Assembly (NCBI RefSeq): GCF_900156655.1 | Contig: NZ_FTOG01000001.1 | Span: 186,001-250,000, forward strand | Direction of reading: 5' to 3' | DNA length: 64,000 nt | Source: Rhodobacter aestuarii | GTDB taxonomy: Bacteria > Pseudomonadota > Alphaproteobacteria > Rhodobacterales > Rhodobacteraceae | In this document: in pieces, positions 34,705 through 43,841 of the stretch | Layout: every line of letters begins with the position of its first letter | Position numbering within the stretch: position 1 is the first letter of the stretch | Position numbers and translations under genes: made by a program | The notes under the pieces: generated by a model | Seen by the model: only the letters and a program-made list of their open reading frames with translations | The model's database searches: none | Told to the model about the DNA's origin: nothing

Positions 34705-35583
34705 TTAACGGGCGCTTTCCTCAAGCAAAAACGTTCGCAAATGTGCTGCGGCAGGGTCATGCGGGCCGTGCTGCACCAGCAGATAGCCTTGATCGGCATT
34801 GGTGAGCGAGGCTCCGGCTTCCACCAGCATCTTGCGGCTTAGCATCGAGTCGATCAGCCCGCGCCAACCCAAGGCCACACCTTGGCCCGCGAGCGTTGCC
34901 TCGATCACCAGCGAATAGGTGTTGAAATGAAGCCCGCGTTCTTGCGCATCTGGCCGCGTTTTGCCCGTTTCCGACAGATAGCGCGTCCAGTCGAACCATT
35001 TGGCCGGGGCGAGGGTGCTATCAAGATGGATCAATGGGGCACGCTCAAGCGCCGTGCCATGGGCCTCGGCAAAGGCAGGTGTGCAGACAGGGACCACGCA
35101 TTCGCTCAGCAACAATTCACACGGGCCTTCGATTTGGGCGAGCGCGCCAAAAATAACCGCCGTATCGCCGGGGCCAAGATCACGCAGTGCGGTGTGCTGG
35201 GTGGCAATGACCTGCAATTCCAGATCGGGGAACCGTTCTCGAAACCGATGCATCCGGGGAATGAGCCAGAGCGCAGAAAAGGCGAAATCGGTGTAAAGCC
35301 GCAGCACCCGCTTGGCCGGATTTTGACGCAACTCCCGCGCCAGCATATCGACCTGTGCCACCGCCGGGGTGAGAATTTCGGCCAAGCGGCGCCCCGCCTC
35401 GGTCAGTTCTGTGCCGCGATGTACCCGGCGCAAAAGCGGCACGCCTAACTCTTCCTCGGCGCGGCGCATTTGGTAGCTGACAGCCGGTTGCGTGAGGCTA
35501 AGCTGCCGCGCCGCCTCCGATAGGCTTCCGCGCGCCGCCACCTCGACAAAAACCCGTATCCATCCAACGTCAACTGGCCGCAT
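34705..35583 (-). CDS. LysR-type choline-sulfate utilisation regulator
   Basis: A 292-residue LysR protein: HTH VFVEVAARGSLSEAARQLSL followed by TQPAVSYQMRRAEEELG, and a periplasmic-binding-type effector domain. It is divergent from the choline-binding protein and choline-sulfatase genes, as for the regulators named for choline-sulfate utilisation. It probably activates that divergent operon when choline-O-sulfate or choline is present. Confidence 0.87.
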   Translation of the reverse strand: MRPVDVGWIRVFVEVAARGSLSEAARQLSLTQPAVSYQMRRAEEELGVPLLRRVHRGTELTEAGRRLAEILTPAVAQVDMLARELRQNPAKRVLRLYTDFAFSALWLIPRMHRFRERFPDLELQVIATQHTALRDLGPGDTAVIFGALAQIEGPCELLLSECVVPVCTPAFAEAHGTALERAPLIHLDSTLAPAKWFDWTRYLSETGKTRPDAQERGLHFNTYSLVIEATLAGQGVALGWRGLIDSMLSRKMLVEAGASLTNADQGYLLVQHGPHDPAAAHLRTFLLEESAR

Positions 35584-35588
35584 GATCT

Positions 35589-35603
35589 ATAAAAGCCCTT
35601 TAT
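35589..35603. promoter_or_regulatory. LysR operator candidate between regulator and choX
   Basis: ATAAA (35589-35593) and TTTAT (35599-35603) form an inverted repeat around AGCCC, which fits a T-N11-A-like LysR site. It lies 6 bp upstream of the LysR start and about 85 bp before choX, where one protein could control both genes. Confidence 0.4.
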
Positions 35604-35686
35604 GGCAGGCATGAAGAAAACCATGCTTCACAAGGTCGCACATCCTCCATTTTCTTAACGTCATAAATAGCCAACAGGGAACCCCA

Positions 35687-36631
35687 ATGACCATGAAATT
35701 CCATGCGCACGGCCTTGCGGCCGCCTCTGTGCTGTGTGCGCTTACCGGCCTTGCCCATGCCGATGAACTCTCTTGCGCGGCGATCCGGCTCTCTGATCCG
35801 GGTTGGACCGACATCACTGCCACCAACGGCGTGGCCAGCGTGGTGACTGAGTCGCTGGGCTATGCGCCCGAGGTGCGCACGCTTTCGGTGCCAATCGGCT
35901 ATGAGGCGATGAAAACCGGCGATCTTGATGTGTTCTTGGGCAACTGGATGCCTGCGCAGCAGCATTTCATTGATGATCTGACGGCAGCAGACGCGATCGA
36001 GGTTCTGGGCCAAAACCTTGCCGGGGCCAAATTCACCCTTGCTGTTCCAAGCTATATGGCCGCGCAAGGTGTTGCGGATTTCGCCGATCTGGCCGCGCAT
36101 GGGGATGCGTTTGATCACAAGATTTACGGCATCGAATCCGGGGCGCCGGCCAATGCCAGCATCCAGAAGATGATCGACACCAATGACTTCGGGCTTTCGG
36201 GCTGGTCTTTGGTGGAATCGGGCGAACAGGCGATGCTGGCGCAGGTGGAGCGTGCCGAAAAAGCAGGCGAGGGCATCGTTTTCCTTGCGTGGGCACCGCA
36301 TCCGATGAACACCGCGCATGAATTGACCTATCTTTCGGGCGGGGATGCCTATTTCGGCCCCGATTACGGCGGGGCACAGGTCTATACGCTGGCCCGCAAA
36401 GGTTGGTCTGAGGCCTGCCCGAATGCAGCGAAGCTCTTTACGCAGATGCAGTTCGAACTTGAGATGGAAAACGCGCTGATGGGCGAAATCCTTGACGGGA
36501 CGGATTCTAAAGTGGCGGCAACCGCGTGGTTGAAGGCGCATCCGGAAGCGATGGACCCTTGGCTTGAGGGTGTCACCACGCTTGAGGGCGCGCCCGGTGC
36601 GGATGCGGTGAAAGTGGCTTTGGGTCTTTGA
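35687..36631 (+). CDS. choX: Choline ABC transporter substrate-binding protein (ChoX-like)
   Basis: 314 residues with a Sec signal (AAASVLCALTGLAHA). The mature body has IRLSDPGWTDITATNGVASV, FLGNWMPAQQ and WAPHPMNTAHELTYLSGGDA, matching OpuAC-type choline-binding ChoX. It begins an operon with choline sulfatase. Its partner permease and ATPase genes (choW, choV) are not in this stretch, so it must work with components encoded elsewhere or act as an extra receptor. Confidence 0.87.
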   Translation: MTMKFHAHGLAAASVLCALTGLAHADELSCAAIRLSDPGWTDITATNGVASVVTESLGYAPEVRTLSVPIGYEAMKTGDLDVFLGNWMPAQQHFIDDLTAADAIEVLGQNLAGAKFTLAVPSYMAAQGVADFADLAAHGDAFDHKIYGIESGAPANASIQKMIDTNDFGLSGWSLVESGEQAMLAQVERAEKAGEGIVFLAWAPHPMNTAHELTYLSGGDAYFGPDYGGAQVYTLARKGWSEACPNAAKLFTQMQFELEMENALMGEILDGTDSKVAATAWLKAHPEAMDPWLEGVTTLEGAPGADAVKVALGL

Positions 36632-36670
36632 CCTCAGCAAATGCAAATCAGAAAACAGGCCAGACCAGAT

Positions 36671-38185
36671 ATGACCCAGCCGAATATTCTCATCTTGATG
36701 GTGGATCAGTGCAACGGAACGCTGTTTCCCGATGGTCCGGCCCAGTTTCTGCATGCCCCTAATCTGAGCGCGCTTGCCGCGCGCTCAGTGCGCTTTGCCA
36801 ATACCTATACCGCGAGCCCGCTTTGCGCGCCGGGGCGCGCCTCCTTCATGTCTGGCCAACTGCCGTCGCGCACGCGGGTCTATGATAATGCTGCCGAATT
36901 CGCGTCTGACATCCCGACCTATGCGCATCATCTGCGCCGGGCGGGCTATCATACTGCGCTTTCTGGCAAGATGCATTTCGTCGGCCCGGATCAGCTACAC
37001 GGCTTTGAAGAACGGCTCACCACCGATATCTATCCCGCCGATTTTGGCTGGACGCCCGACTACACCAAACCCGGCGAGCGGATTGATTGGTGGTATCACA
37101 ACCTCGGTTCGGTCACCGGGGCAGGGGTGGCCGAGATCTCCAACCAAATGGAATATGATGACGAGGTCGCCTATAATGCCACGCGCAAGCTTTATGACCT
37201 GTCGCGGCGGCTTGATGATCGGCCTTGGTGCCTGACCGTCAGCTTTACCCATCCGCATGACCCCTATGTGGCGCGGCGCAAGTTTTGGGATCTTTACGAT
37301 GATTGCCCGGAGCGCGACCCCGAACTGCCACCGATCCCGTTTGAAGACATGGATCCGCATTCGCGCCGCCTGATGGAAGCCAGCGATTTCCGCGCTTTTG
37401 AGATTACGCCCGAACATGTGCGCCGCGCGCGCCAAGGTTATTTTGCGAACATCTCTTACATTGATGAGAAGATTGGCGAAATTCTCGATGTCCTGAAGCG
37501 CGGGCGGATGGAGGAAAACACCATCATTCTGTTCGTCTCTGACCACGGCGATATGCTGGGCGAGCGCGGCTTGTGGTTCAAAATGAACTTCTATGAGGGC
37601 TCGGCGCGCGTGCCGATGATGATCGCGGCACCGGGTTGGGCGCCCGCGCGGATTGAGGCGCCTGTTTCGACGCTGGATGTTGTGCCAACTCTTGCCGGGC
37701 TTGCGGGGCTCGATATTGCCGCGCTCGCGCGCTGGACCGATGGCGAAGATCTTGCGCCGCTTGTTGCAGGCACGGGTACACGCGGTCCGGTGCCAATGGA
37801 ATATGCCGCGGAAGGCTCGATTGCGCCGCTGGTCGCTTTGCGCGATGGGCGTTGGAAGCTGACGCTGTGTGACGCAGACCCACCGATGCTGCATGATCTG
37901 GACAGAGATCCGCAGGAGCGCACCAACCTTGCCATGGATACCGATTACGCCCCCGAGCTTGATCGTTTGACGCGACTGGCAAAAGCGCGCTGGGATCTGG
38001 CCGCTTTCGATACGGCTGTGCGTGAAAGCCAAGCCCGGCGCTGGGTGGTCTATGAGGCGTTGCGCAATGGGGCCTATTTCCCGTGGGACTACCAGCCGCT
38101 GCAACGCGCATCAGAGCGTTACATGCGCAACCATATGGATCTGAACGTCTTGGAAGAAAACCAGCGTTACCCGCGCGGGGAATAA
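36671..38185 (+). CDS. betC: Choline-sulfatase
   Basis: 504 residues starting MTQPNILILMVDQCNG. The sulfatase signature LCAPGRASFMSGQ contains Cys 52 of C-x-P-x-R, the residue converted to formylglycine. LSGKMHFVGPDQLHGFEERL and VSDHGDMLGERGLWFKMNFY supply metal and substrate residues; the C-terminal tail VYEALRNGAYFPWDYQPLQ is typical of BetC. It hydrolyses choline-O-sulfate to choline and sulfate in the cytoplasm. The ATG at 36671 is used; an in-frame upstream ATG at 36641 is poorly placed. Confidence 0.93.
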   Translation: MTQPNILILMVDQCNGTLFPDGPAQFLHAPNLSALAARSVRFANTYTASPLCAPGRASFMSGQLPSRTRVYDNAAEFASDIPTYAHHLRRAGYHTALSGKMHFVGPDQLHGFEERLTTDIYPADFGWTPDYTKPGERIDWWYHNLGSVTGAGVAEISNQMEYDDEVAYNATRKLYDLSRRLDDRPWCLTVSFTHPHDPYVARRKFWDLYDDCPERDPELPPIPFEDMDPHSRRLMEASDFRAFEITPEHVRRARQGYFANISYIDEKIGEILDVLKRGRMEENTIILFVSDHGDMLGERGLWFKMNFYEGSARVPMMIAAPGWAPARIEAPVSTLDVVPTLAGLAGLDIAALARWTDGEDLAPLVAGTGTRGPVPMEYAAEGSIAPLVALRDGRWKLTLCDADPPMLHDLDRDPQERTNLAMDTDYAPELDRLTRLAKARWDLAAFDTAVRESQARRWVVYEALRNGAYFPWDYQPLQRASERYMRNHMDLNVLEENQRYPRGE

Positions 38186-38190
38186 GCAAT

Positions 38191-38224
38191 CTGCGCGCGC
38201 CAAGTGGATGGCGCGCGCAGCTTT
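38191..38224 (+). terminator. Rho-independent terminator after betC
   Basis: CTGCGCGCGCC (38191-38201) and GGCGCGCGCAG (38210-38220) pair perfectly over 11 bp around an 8-base loop and are followed by CTTTT. It starts 6 bp after the betC stop and lies just 6 bp from the end of the convergent hydrolase gene. Confidence 0.88.
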
Positions 38225-38229
38225 TGGGC

Positions 38230-40152
38230 TTAGTTGCCCGGATAGGCCGGAGCGGCGGAGATCACCATCTCCCGGTCGGCTTCCAGCAGAAGGCCCTGTG
38301 CAATCAACGCATCTGCGGCTTCTTCCAGTTGCGCGTGATAGGAGGCCGCATCAGCATAACGCGCGCTCACCGGCGCACGGCTATCAGCGTTCGAACCGGT
38401 TTCGGGGAAGGCCAGATAGCTGCCCGTCGTGCCGCAAAGTTCGCCCCCGGCAAAGCCTTCTTTGCGCAGGTTCCACCCCAGATAGCTGCCGAGCGGCACC
38501 GCCATCGGCAGTTCATGCACGCCGCCAATCGGCATGCCATCGGCATCGACTTTCGGCACCAGCACCTCATAGGTGCCACCGGCTTTCGGCGGTTGCACGC
38601 TGTAGTCACGCACTTCCAAACCATTGACCGGCGGCTGCGGGCGGGTGCCGTTGATCATCGGCATTTCCGCGGCATCGGCGGCCACCAATTGATCGCGACC
38701 GGCCGGATAGACCGAGGCGGGAGGTTCTTTTCCCTCCAAGACCCAGTCCTTCATCGCCACCGTCAAAGCGCGCATCGTCGGCTCTGCGCTCAGCGGGTTA
38801 GTCGGATAGGTGCAAGTCGCGGACTCTTTCGAAGCGGCCCCCCAAACGCTGAAATGCGGCGCGCCAGAGATCAAGAACAGCCGCACATTTTCCGGCATGG
38901 TCAGCGCCGTGCCATCGGGGGCGGTTGAAACGAGCGAGCCCCGCGCCTGCCAAAACTCGGTCGACGTGTCCGATTGGATCACTTTCGGGCAGGTGTTGGT
39001 CTCGGAGCAGGCCGTCAAGATGCTGCCGGTTTGCCCGCTCACCGGGTCGATCATATCGACATAGGTGAAGGGAAACTGATCACCCGGCATGTCATGGTCT
39101 TCATGCTGGCGCGAATAGCGCCCCGGCTGCGCGAAGGAATAGTTCACGAAGGTTTTGCGCGCGCCCGCGATATGCGCCATCACGCCATCAAAGACTTGCT
39201 TGCCATTCGCATCGGCGTTGAAGCCCTGATAGACGAAATCGCGCGAGAACCGCCCCGACTGCGAGATCCCCATATCAATCGTGTGCTCGATCGGCCCAAC
39301 AGGCACCTCGATCCCCTCAGGCCCATTGCCGCGCAGGAAAGAGACGAGATCGGCCACCGCAACGAAGCCAAGCCCGTTGGGCAAGGAGTCTTTTGCGGGG
39401 TAAATGAACTCGTAGATCGCGCCCGCATCATAGCCCGCCGGACGGGTGATTTCGATCGTGTTCTCATCGACATAGCGGAACGTAAGCCCCTCGGGCGTGG
39501 TGCGTTCATCGCCCGCTTTGGCGCGCACGGTCAGCGTGGCTTTGGCCGGGTCCAGATCGGCGGCCGGATAGCTTAGCTTGCCGGTGCTGACAGCCTCATC
39601 CTTGTCAAAGATATATTCCTCACGCGAGGGGGCGGTGAAATCGGAAATCACCGGCGCGCTCATATGGGCGAGGTTATCGGGAAGCCCCGCCTGCCAGCCG
39701 CTCCAGACCACGGTGAAGCCTTGCTGCATCAAGAACCCGTCACCCGGATCGTCGATGGTGAAATCTTTGCCGATCTTTTGCACCGAGTTCAAAAGCCCGA
39801 ACGACAGGTTCCGGCCACGGTTCGCGACCTCATAAAAGATCGTTTTAGCGCCTTTGTCGGCGTCAACGGGGGCAAGGATCGTCACGGTAGACGAAAATTC
39901 TACCAGACCATCGGCATTCACCGGCGCTTTGTCGAGATCGACGATCTTCGCACCACGTTCCGACTTCGGGTCCAAGGTGAAATGGGCGATCGCATCGATA
40001 CGCTCATAAGCACCCACATCACCAAACACTCGGCCATCATAAGCCGGCGCGCGGCTGAGGATGTCGAGGCTGCTCACCTCGGCCAATGCCGGGAGCGGCA
40101 AAACCGTTGAGGCGAGCGCAAGCCCTCCGAGAACTCGGGTTCGATACAGCAT
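38230..40152 (-). CDS. Secreted alpha/beta hydrolase domain-containing protein (ABhydrolase_10-like)
   Basis: 640 residues with a Sec signal (LGGLALASTVLPLPALAE). The body has FYEVANRGRNLSFGLLN, VVWSGWQAGLPDN, the nucleophile-like region DMGISQSGRFSRDFVYQG (G-x-S-x-S-G) and RQHEDHDMPGDQFPFTYVD. These features match the large, poorly characterised alpha/beta hydrolase group found next to catabolic genes. Start at 40152 is preceded by AGGACAG; an upstream ATG at 40242 would bury the signal peptide. A periplasmic esterase is likely; the substrate is unknown. Confidence 0.8.
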   Translation of the reverse strand: MLYRTRVLGGLALASTVLPLPALAEVSSLDILSRAPAYDGRVFGDVGAYERIDAIAHFTLDPKSERGAKIVDLDKAPVNADGLVEFSSTVTILAPVDADKGAKTIFYEVANRGRNLSFGLLNSVQKIGKDFTIDDPGDGFLMQQGFTVVWSGWQAGLPDNLAHMSAPVISDFTAPSREEYIFDKDEAVSTGKLSYPAADLDPAKATLTVRAKAGDERTTPEGLTFRYVDENTIEITRPAGYDAGAIYEFIYPAKDSLPNGLGFVAVADLVSFLRGNGPEGIEVPVGPIEHTIDMGISQSGRFSRDFVYQGFNADANGKQVFDGVMAHIAGARKTFVNYSFAQPGRYSRQHEDHDMPGDQFPFTYVDMIDPVSGQTGSILTACSETNTCPKVIQSDTSTEFWQARGSLVSTAPDGTALTMPENVRLFLISGAPHFSVWGAASKESATCTYPTNPLSAEPTMRALTVAMKDWVLEGKEPPASVYPAGRDQLVAADAAEMPMINGTRPQPPVNGLEVRDYSVQPPKAGGTYEVLVPKVDADGMPIGGVHELPMAVPLGSYLGWNLRKEGFAGGELCGTTGSYLAFPETGSNADSRAPVSARYADAASYHAQLEEAADALIAQGLLLEADREMVISAAPAYPGN

Positions 40153-40452
40153 AGCTGTCTGTCCTACTATTATTTTGAGGGGAGACATGCCAAACCCTGA
40201 ATTCGGGAATGTATTTTTATTTATCAGGGTATTAGGCGGCATGGTGCGACATTGCTACGCCTCGTTGCGACGCGAGCACCAGTCCGTTTTGCGACAAAAA
40301 CGCCGCCCGGACATTATGTCGCAATCGGGCGAGGGGGTCGTTTTCTGCATGGCAATTTGGGGCGGGGCCCGCCGGACAAGCGCAGGCCTGCACGCTCAAA
40401 GCGCCATAAAAAGCCAAAGCCGAAGGGGGTTTTCTATTATCATCGGATGGGA
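40153..40452. other. Upstream region of the hydrolase with TTGCGAC repeats
   Basis: Three hundred bases without a supported gene. GTGCGACA (40244-40251), TTGCGACG (40265-40272) and TTGCGACA (40289-40296) recur on one strand and TGTCGCAA (40317-40324) is the inverted form, giving an 8-bp perfect dyad with a 20-bp spacer. CCCTGA (40195-40200) and TCAGGG (40224-40229) form another dyad. Both fit regulator sites for the hydrolase promoter. Confidence 0.45.
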
Positions 40453-40526
40453 TGGAGCGGGTGAAGGGAATCGAACCCTCGTCTTCAGCTTGGGAAGCTG
40501 CGGCTCTACCATTGAGCTACACCCGC
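40453..40526 (-). tRNA. tRNA-Gly (anticodon CCC)
   Basis: The minus strand folds as a cloverleaf: acceptor GCGGGTG/CACCCGC, D-arm GCTC-AATGGTA-GAGC, anticodon loop TTCCCAA with CCC at 34-36, T-arm GAGGG-TTCGATT-CCCTT, discriminator T and encoded CCA. The top anticodon pair 27-43 reads G-A, so that stem has four firm pairs. Confidence 0.95.
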
Positions 40527-40575
40527 ATGAGCGCCCAGATATGCCAAGCATCCGGGCGCGTCAAGCATTGTTGCG

Positions 40576-42600
40576 CTATCCGCGACGCCGTCTGCGGCCA
40601 CCGCCTTCGGGCGCGCCGCCTGCGTTAAAGCCGACATCGGGCAGGGTGACGACTTTGGCCAGTTCTTCAAACGGTGCGGTGGCGTGCGGGATCGCATTGG
40701 CGGCCACAAAATGCTCTTGGAAGCGCGGCTCAATCGCGGTTTCAATCTTCACGATGCGCTGCACCTGCGCCTCAATCGCGCGGCGTGATTTGCGCGAGCA
40801 CAAAGCCATCCGCGCGCCTGTGCCAGCCGCATTGCCCGCCGAGGTGACGGCCTCAAGCGGCACATCGGGTATCATGCCCAGCACCATCGCATGTTTGGGG
40901 CTGATATGTGCGCCAAAGGCCCCGGCCAGAACGACCCGGTCCACCTTATCAACGCCCATTTCATCCATCAGCAGCCGCGCGCCCGCGTAAAGCGCAGATT
41001 TGGCGAGCTGAATCGCGCGGATATCGCCTTGGGTGACGGTAATGCGCGGCCCGTCTGGGCTGGCGTCATGGATCACATATTCATGCGTGCGCCCGGTCGC
41101 GCAGCAGCGCGCCGTACCCACCTGTTCGGCCGAGCCGATCAGACCCGAGGGGTCCAAAATCCCGGCAATGCGCATTTCGGCCACGGCTTCGATGATGCCA
41201 GAGCCGCAAATGCCGGTGATGGTGGGCGTGCCAAAAGCCGGATCATCGGACCAGAAGTCATTGCCGATGATGCGGAAGCGCGGTTCCTTCGTTGTAGGGT
41301 CAATCTCAATACGCTCAATCGCGCCCGGTGCTGCACGCTGACCCGAGGAGATTTGCGCCCCTTCAAAGGCAGGCCCGGTGGGCGAAGAACAGGCTAGCAC
41401 GCGCTCTTTATTGCCAAGCAGAATTTCGGCATTGGTGCCCACATCGACGATCAGCGACAGATCCTCGCGCGCCTCGGGCGCTTCGCACAAAGCCACGGCT
41501 GCGCAATCGGCCCCCACATGGCCCGCGATCAGCGGCAAAATGTAAGCGCGCGCGCCGGGGGCGAGGGGGGCAAGCCCAATATCTGCGGCGTGTAGGTCCA
41601 GCGCCTCATTGGTAGCCAGCGCAAAGGGCGCTTGGCCAAGCTCGACCGGATCAATGCCCAAGAGCAAATGGTGCATGACCGGGTTGCAAACCACGACCGC
41701 TTCCACAATATCGCCACGCTCCACGCCCGCTTCGGTGGCGAGTGTCTCGGCTAGGCTACCCATCGCCTCTTGCACGGCACGGGTCATTTCTTCCGCGCCG
41801 CCTTCGTTCATCATCGCATAGGAAACGCGGCTCATCAGGTCTTCGCCGAAGCGGATTTGCGGGTTCATTAGCCCCGAAGAGGCGAGCACCCGCCCATCAT
41901 CCAGCGCCACCAAATGCCCCGCGATCGTGGTGGAGCCCAAATCAATCGCCAGCCCGTAAAGCGCCGCCTCGCGCAGGCCCGGATAAACCGCGACAAGCCG
42001 CGGCGGGGTGCCATTGCCGGCCTCGTTCACTGCCGCGCTGATTTGCCAATGACCCTTGCGCAGCACCTTTTGCAGTTGTGCCAAAACCGGCAGACCGGCT
42101 TGCAAGCCCGTCAGACCAAATTGCGCCGCAAGTGCCTCAGAAAGCCGCTCAAAATCGCCCTTCGGTTCATGCATCGAGGGTTCGGGCACTTCGATGAACA
42201 GGGTGCGCGTGGCCGGGTCCATCTCCATCACCCGTTCCGAGGCGCTTTTGCGGATCACCTGACGGTGCACTTGGCTCTCGGGGGGGACGTCAATCACTAT
42301 ATCGCCTTGGATGCAGGCCTGGCAGCCGAGCCGCCGCCCTTCTTTCAAGCCGCGAATACGGTCATAGCGCGCCTCGACGGCGTTGATCGGGCTCAGCGCA
42401 TCTTCGCCCACATGCAGCCCGTGTTTGGGGAACTCGCCATAGCCCGGCGCGACTTGGCATTTCGAGCAAATACCGCGCCCGCCGCAGACGGAATCAAGGT
42501 CTACCCCCAAAGCGCGCGCTGCCGCCAAAACCGGCGTGCCTTTCGCCACGCGACCGCGCTTGCCCGAAGGCGTGAAAATCACCAATGCATCGTCCGACAT
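40576..42600 (-). CDS. RACo-type ASKHA corrinoid-activation protein with 2Fe-2S domain
   Basis: 674 residues. The N-terminus is a ferredoxin-like domain with Cys 39, 45 and 48 (CGGRGICSKC) and Cys 93 or 96 in LGCQACIQGD. A middle linker is followed by a DUF4445/ASKHA ATPase part: YGLAIDLGSTTIAGHLVAL, VDVGTNAEILLGNKERVLAC, GPAFEGAQISSGQRAAPGAI and ICGSGIIEAVAEM. This is the architecture of reductive activators of corrinoid methyltransferases. No corrinoid protein or methyltransferase is adjacent. The C-terminus ends in a run of arginines. Confidence 0.87.
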   Translation of the reverse strand: MSDDALVIFTPSGKRGRVAKGTPVLAAARALGVDLDSVCGGRGICSKCQVAPGYGEFPKHGLHVGEDALSPINAVEARYDRIRGLKEGRRLGCQACIQGDIVIDVPPESQVHRQVIRKSASERVMEMDPATRTLFIEVPEPSMHEPKGDFERLSEALAAQFGLTGLQAGLPVLAQLQKVLRKGHWQISAAVNEAGNGTPPRLVAVYPGLREAALYGLAIDLGSTTIAGHLVALDDGRVLASSGLMNPQIRFGEDLMSRVSYAMMNEGGAEEMTRAVQEAMGSLAETLATEAGVERGDIVEAVVVCNPVMHHLLLGIDPVELGQAPFALATNEALDLHAADIGLAPLAPGARAYILPLIAGHVGADCAAVALCEAPEAREDLSLIVDVGTNAEILLGNKERVLACSSPTGPAFEGAQISSGQRAAPGAIERIEIDPTTKEPRFRIIGNDFWSDDPAFGTPTITGICGSGIIEAVAEMRIAGILDPSGLIGSAEQVGTARCCATGRTHEYVIHDASPDGPRITVTQGDIRAIQLAKSALYAGARLLMDEMGVDKVDRVVLAGAFGAHISPKHAMVLGMIPDVPLEAVTSAGNAAGTGARMALCSRKSRRAIEAQVQRIVKIETAIEPRFQEHFVAANAIPHATAPFEELAKVVTLPDVGFNAGGAPEGGGRRRRRG

Positions 42601-42760
42601 CGCCGCACTCCCCGTTTGCCCCCTCGTTCTAGGGCAGGGCGCGGCGAAGGCAAAGCCCCGCTGCGACAGCGTGCCGCGGCTTTGCGGCATCTTTGCATGT
42701 GAAGCGCAGCGTTTGGGGAGGCTGCGCGCCCAAAATCGTTCGCCGAGCCCTGTGCTTGGC

Positions 42761-43618
42761 TTAGCGTCCTTGGCGGCGGGCCATGAAGGCGAGCCGTTCA
42801 AAAAGCTGCACGTCTTGTTCGTTTTTCAAAAGCGCGCCATGCAGCTTGGGCAGCATATTGGCCGGATCAGCTTTGAGATCTTCGGGCCCCAAATCCTCGG
42901 CCAAAAGCAGTTTCAGCCAATCCAAAACTTCTGAGGTGGAGGGCTTTTTCTTTAGTCCCGGCGTCTCGCGGATTTCGTAAAACTGGGTCAGCGCCGCGCT
43001 CAACAGCGCCTCTTTGATGCCGGGGAAATGCACACCCACAATCGCGCGCAGGGTCTCGGCATCCGGGAAGCGGATGTAGTGAAAAAAACAGCGCCGCAAA
43101 AACGCGTCTGGCAGTTCTTTTTCGTTGTTTGAGGTGATGATCACGATCGGGCGATGCACCGCGCGGATGGTTTCACCGGTCTCGTAGACGTGGAATTCCA
43201 TCTTATCGAGTTCTTGCAAAAGATCGTTCGGAAATTCGATATCGGCCTTGTCGATCTCGTCGATCAATAGCACCACTTTGCCATTTGCTTCAAAGGCTTG
43301 CCACAGCTTTCCCTTGCGGATGTAGTTCTTTACATCATTGACGCGCGCATCGCCCAACTGACTGTCGCGCAGCCGCGAGACGGCATCATATTCGTAAAGC
43401 CCTTGCTGCGCTTTGGTGGTGGATTTGATCGCCCATTCGAGCATTGGCAGACCGAGCGCTTGTGCCACTTGCCGCGCCAGTTCCGTCTTGCCGGTGCCCG
43501 GTTCGCCCTTGACCAAAAGTGGCCGTTCCAGCGCCACGGCCGCATTCACCGCTACCACCAGATCGGGGGGCGCAACATAGCTGTCGGTCGAGGAAAATTG
43601 CACGGAACCGGTCTGCAC
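42761..43618 (-). CDS. MoxR-family AAA+ ATPase
   Basis: 285 residues: Walker A KGEPGTGKTELARQ (about 37-50), Walker B VVLLIDEIDKADIEFPNDLL, sensor ITSNNEKELPDAFLRRC. MoxR ATPases act as chaperones that mature metalloenzymes or other complexes, normally with a von Willebrand-domain partner encoded next door. None is seen here; the RACo-type gene follows 160 bp downstream on the same strand. Confidence 0.9.
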   Translation of the reverse strand: MQTGSVQFSSTDSYVAPPDLVVAVNAAVALERPLLVKGEPGTGKTELARQVAQALGLPMLEWAIKSTTKAQQGLYEYDAVSRLRDSQLGDARVNDVKNYIRKGKLWQAFEANGKVVLLIDEIDKADIEFPNDLLQELDKMEFHVYETGETIRAVHRPIVIITSNNEKELPDAFLRRCFFHYIRFPDAETLRAIVGVHFPGIKEALLSAALTQFYEIRETPGLKKKPSTSEVLDWLKLLLAEDLGPEDLKADPANMLPKLHGALLKNEQDVQLFERLAFMARRQGR

Positions 43619-43841
43619 GGGCGCCTCCTGAAGAATGAGCGCAAAGCCTAGCCGCGCCTTGAAAATGGCGCAAGCGTTCGGCGTCTGCTCGCTTTCTGGG
43701 CAATGCAGAAATCATGCCGCGCTTGCACAACTGACGGCAATGGGGGCGTGACAACCCGCCTCGTCTGGGGTATGGGAGCGGCCAAGCGGCGCCGGGGGGG
43801 TGACGCCCCCTACGACCGAGGGCAAAAAATTGAGTGAAGCG

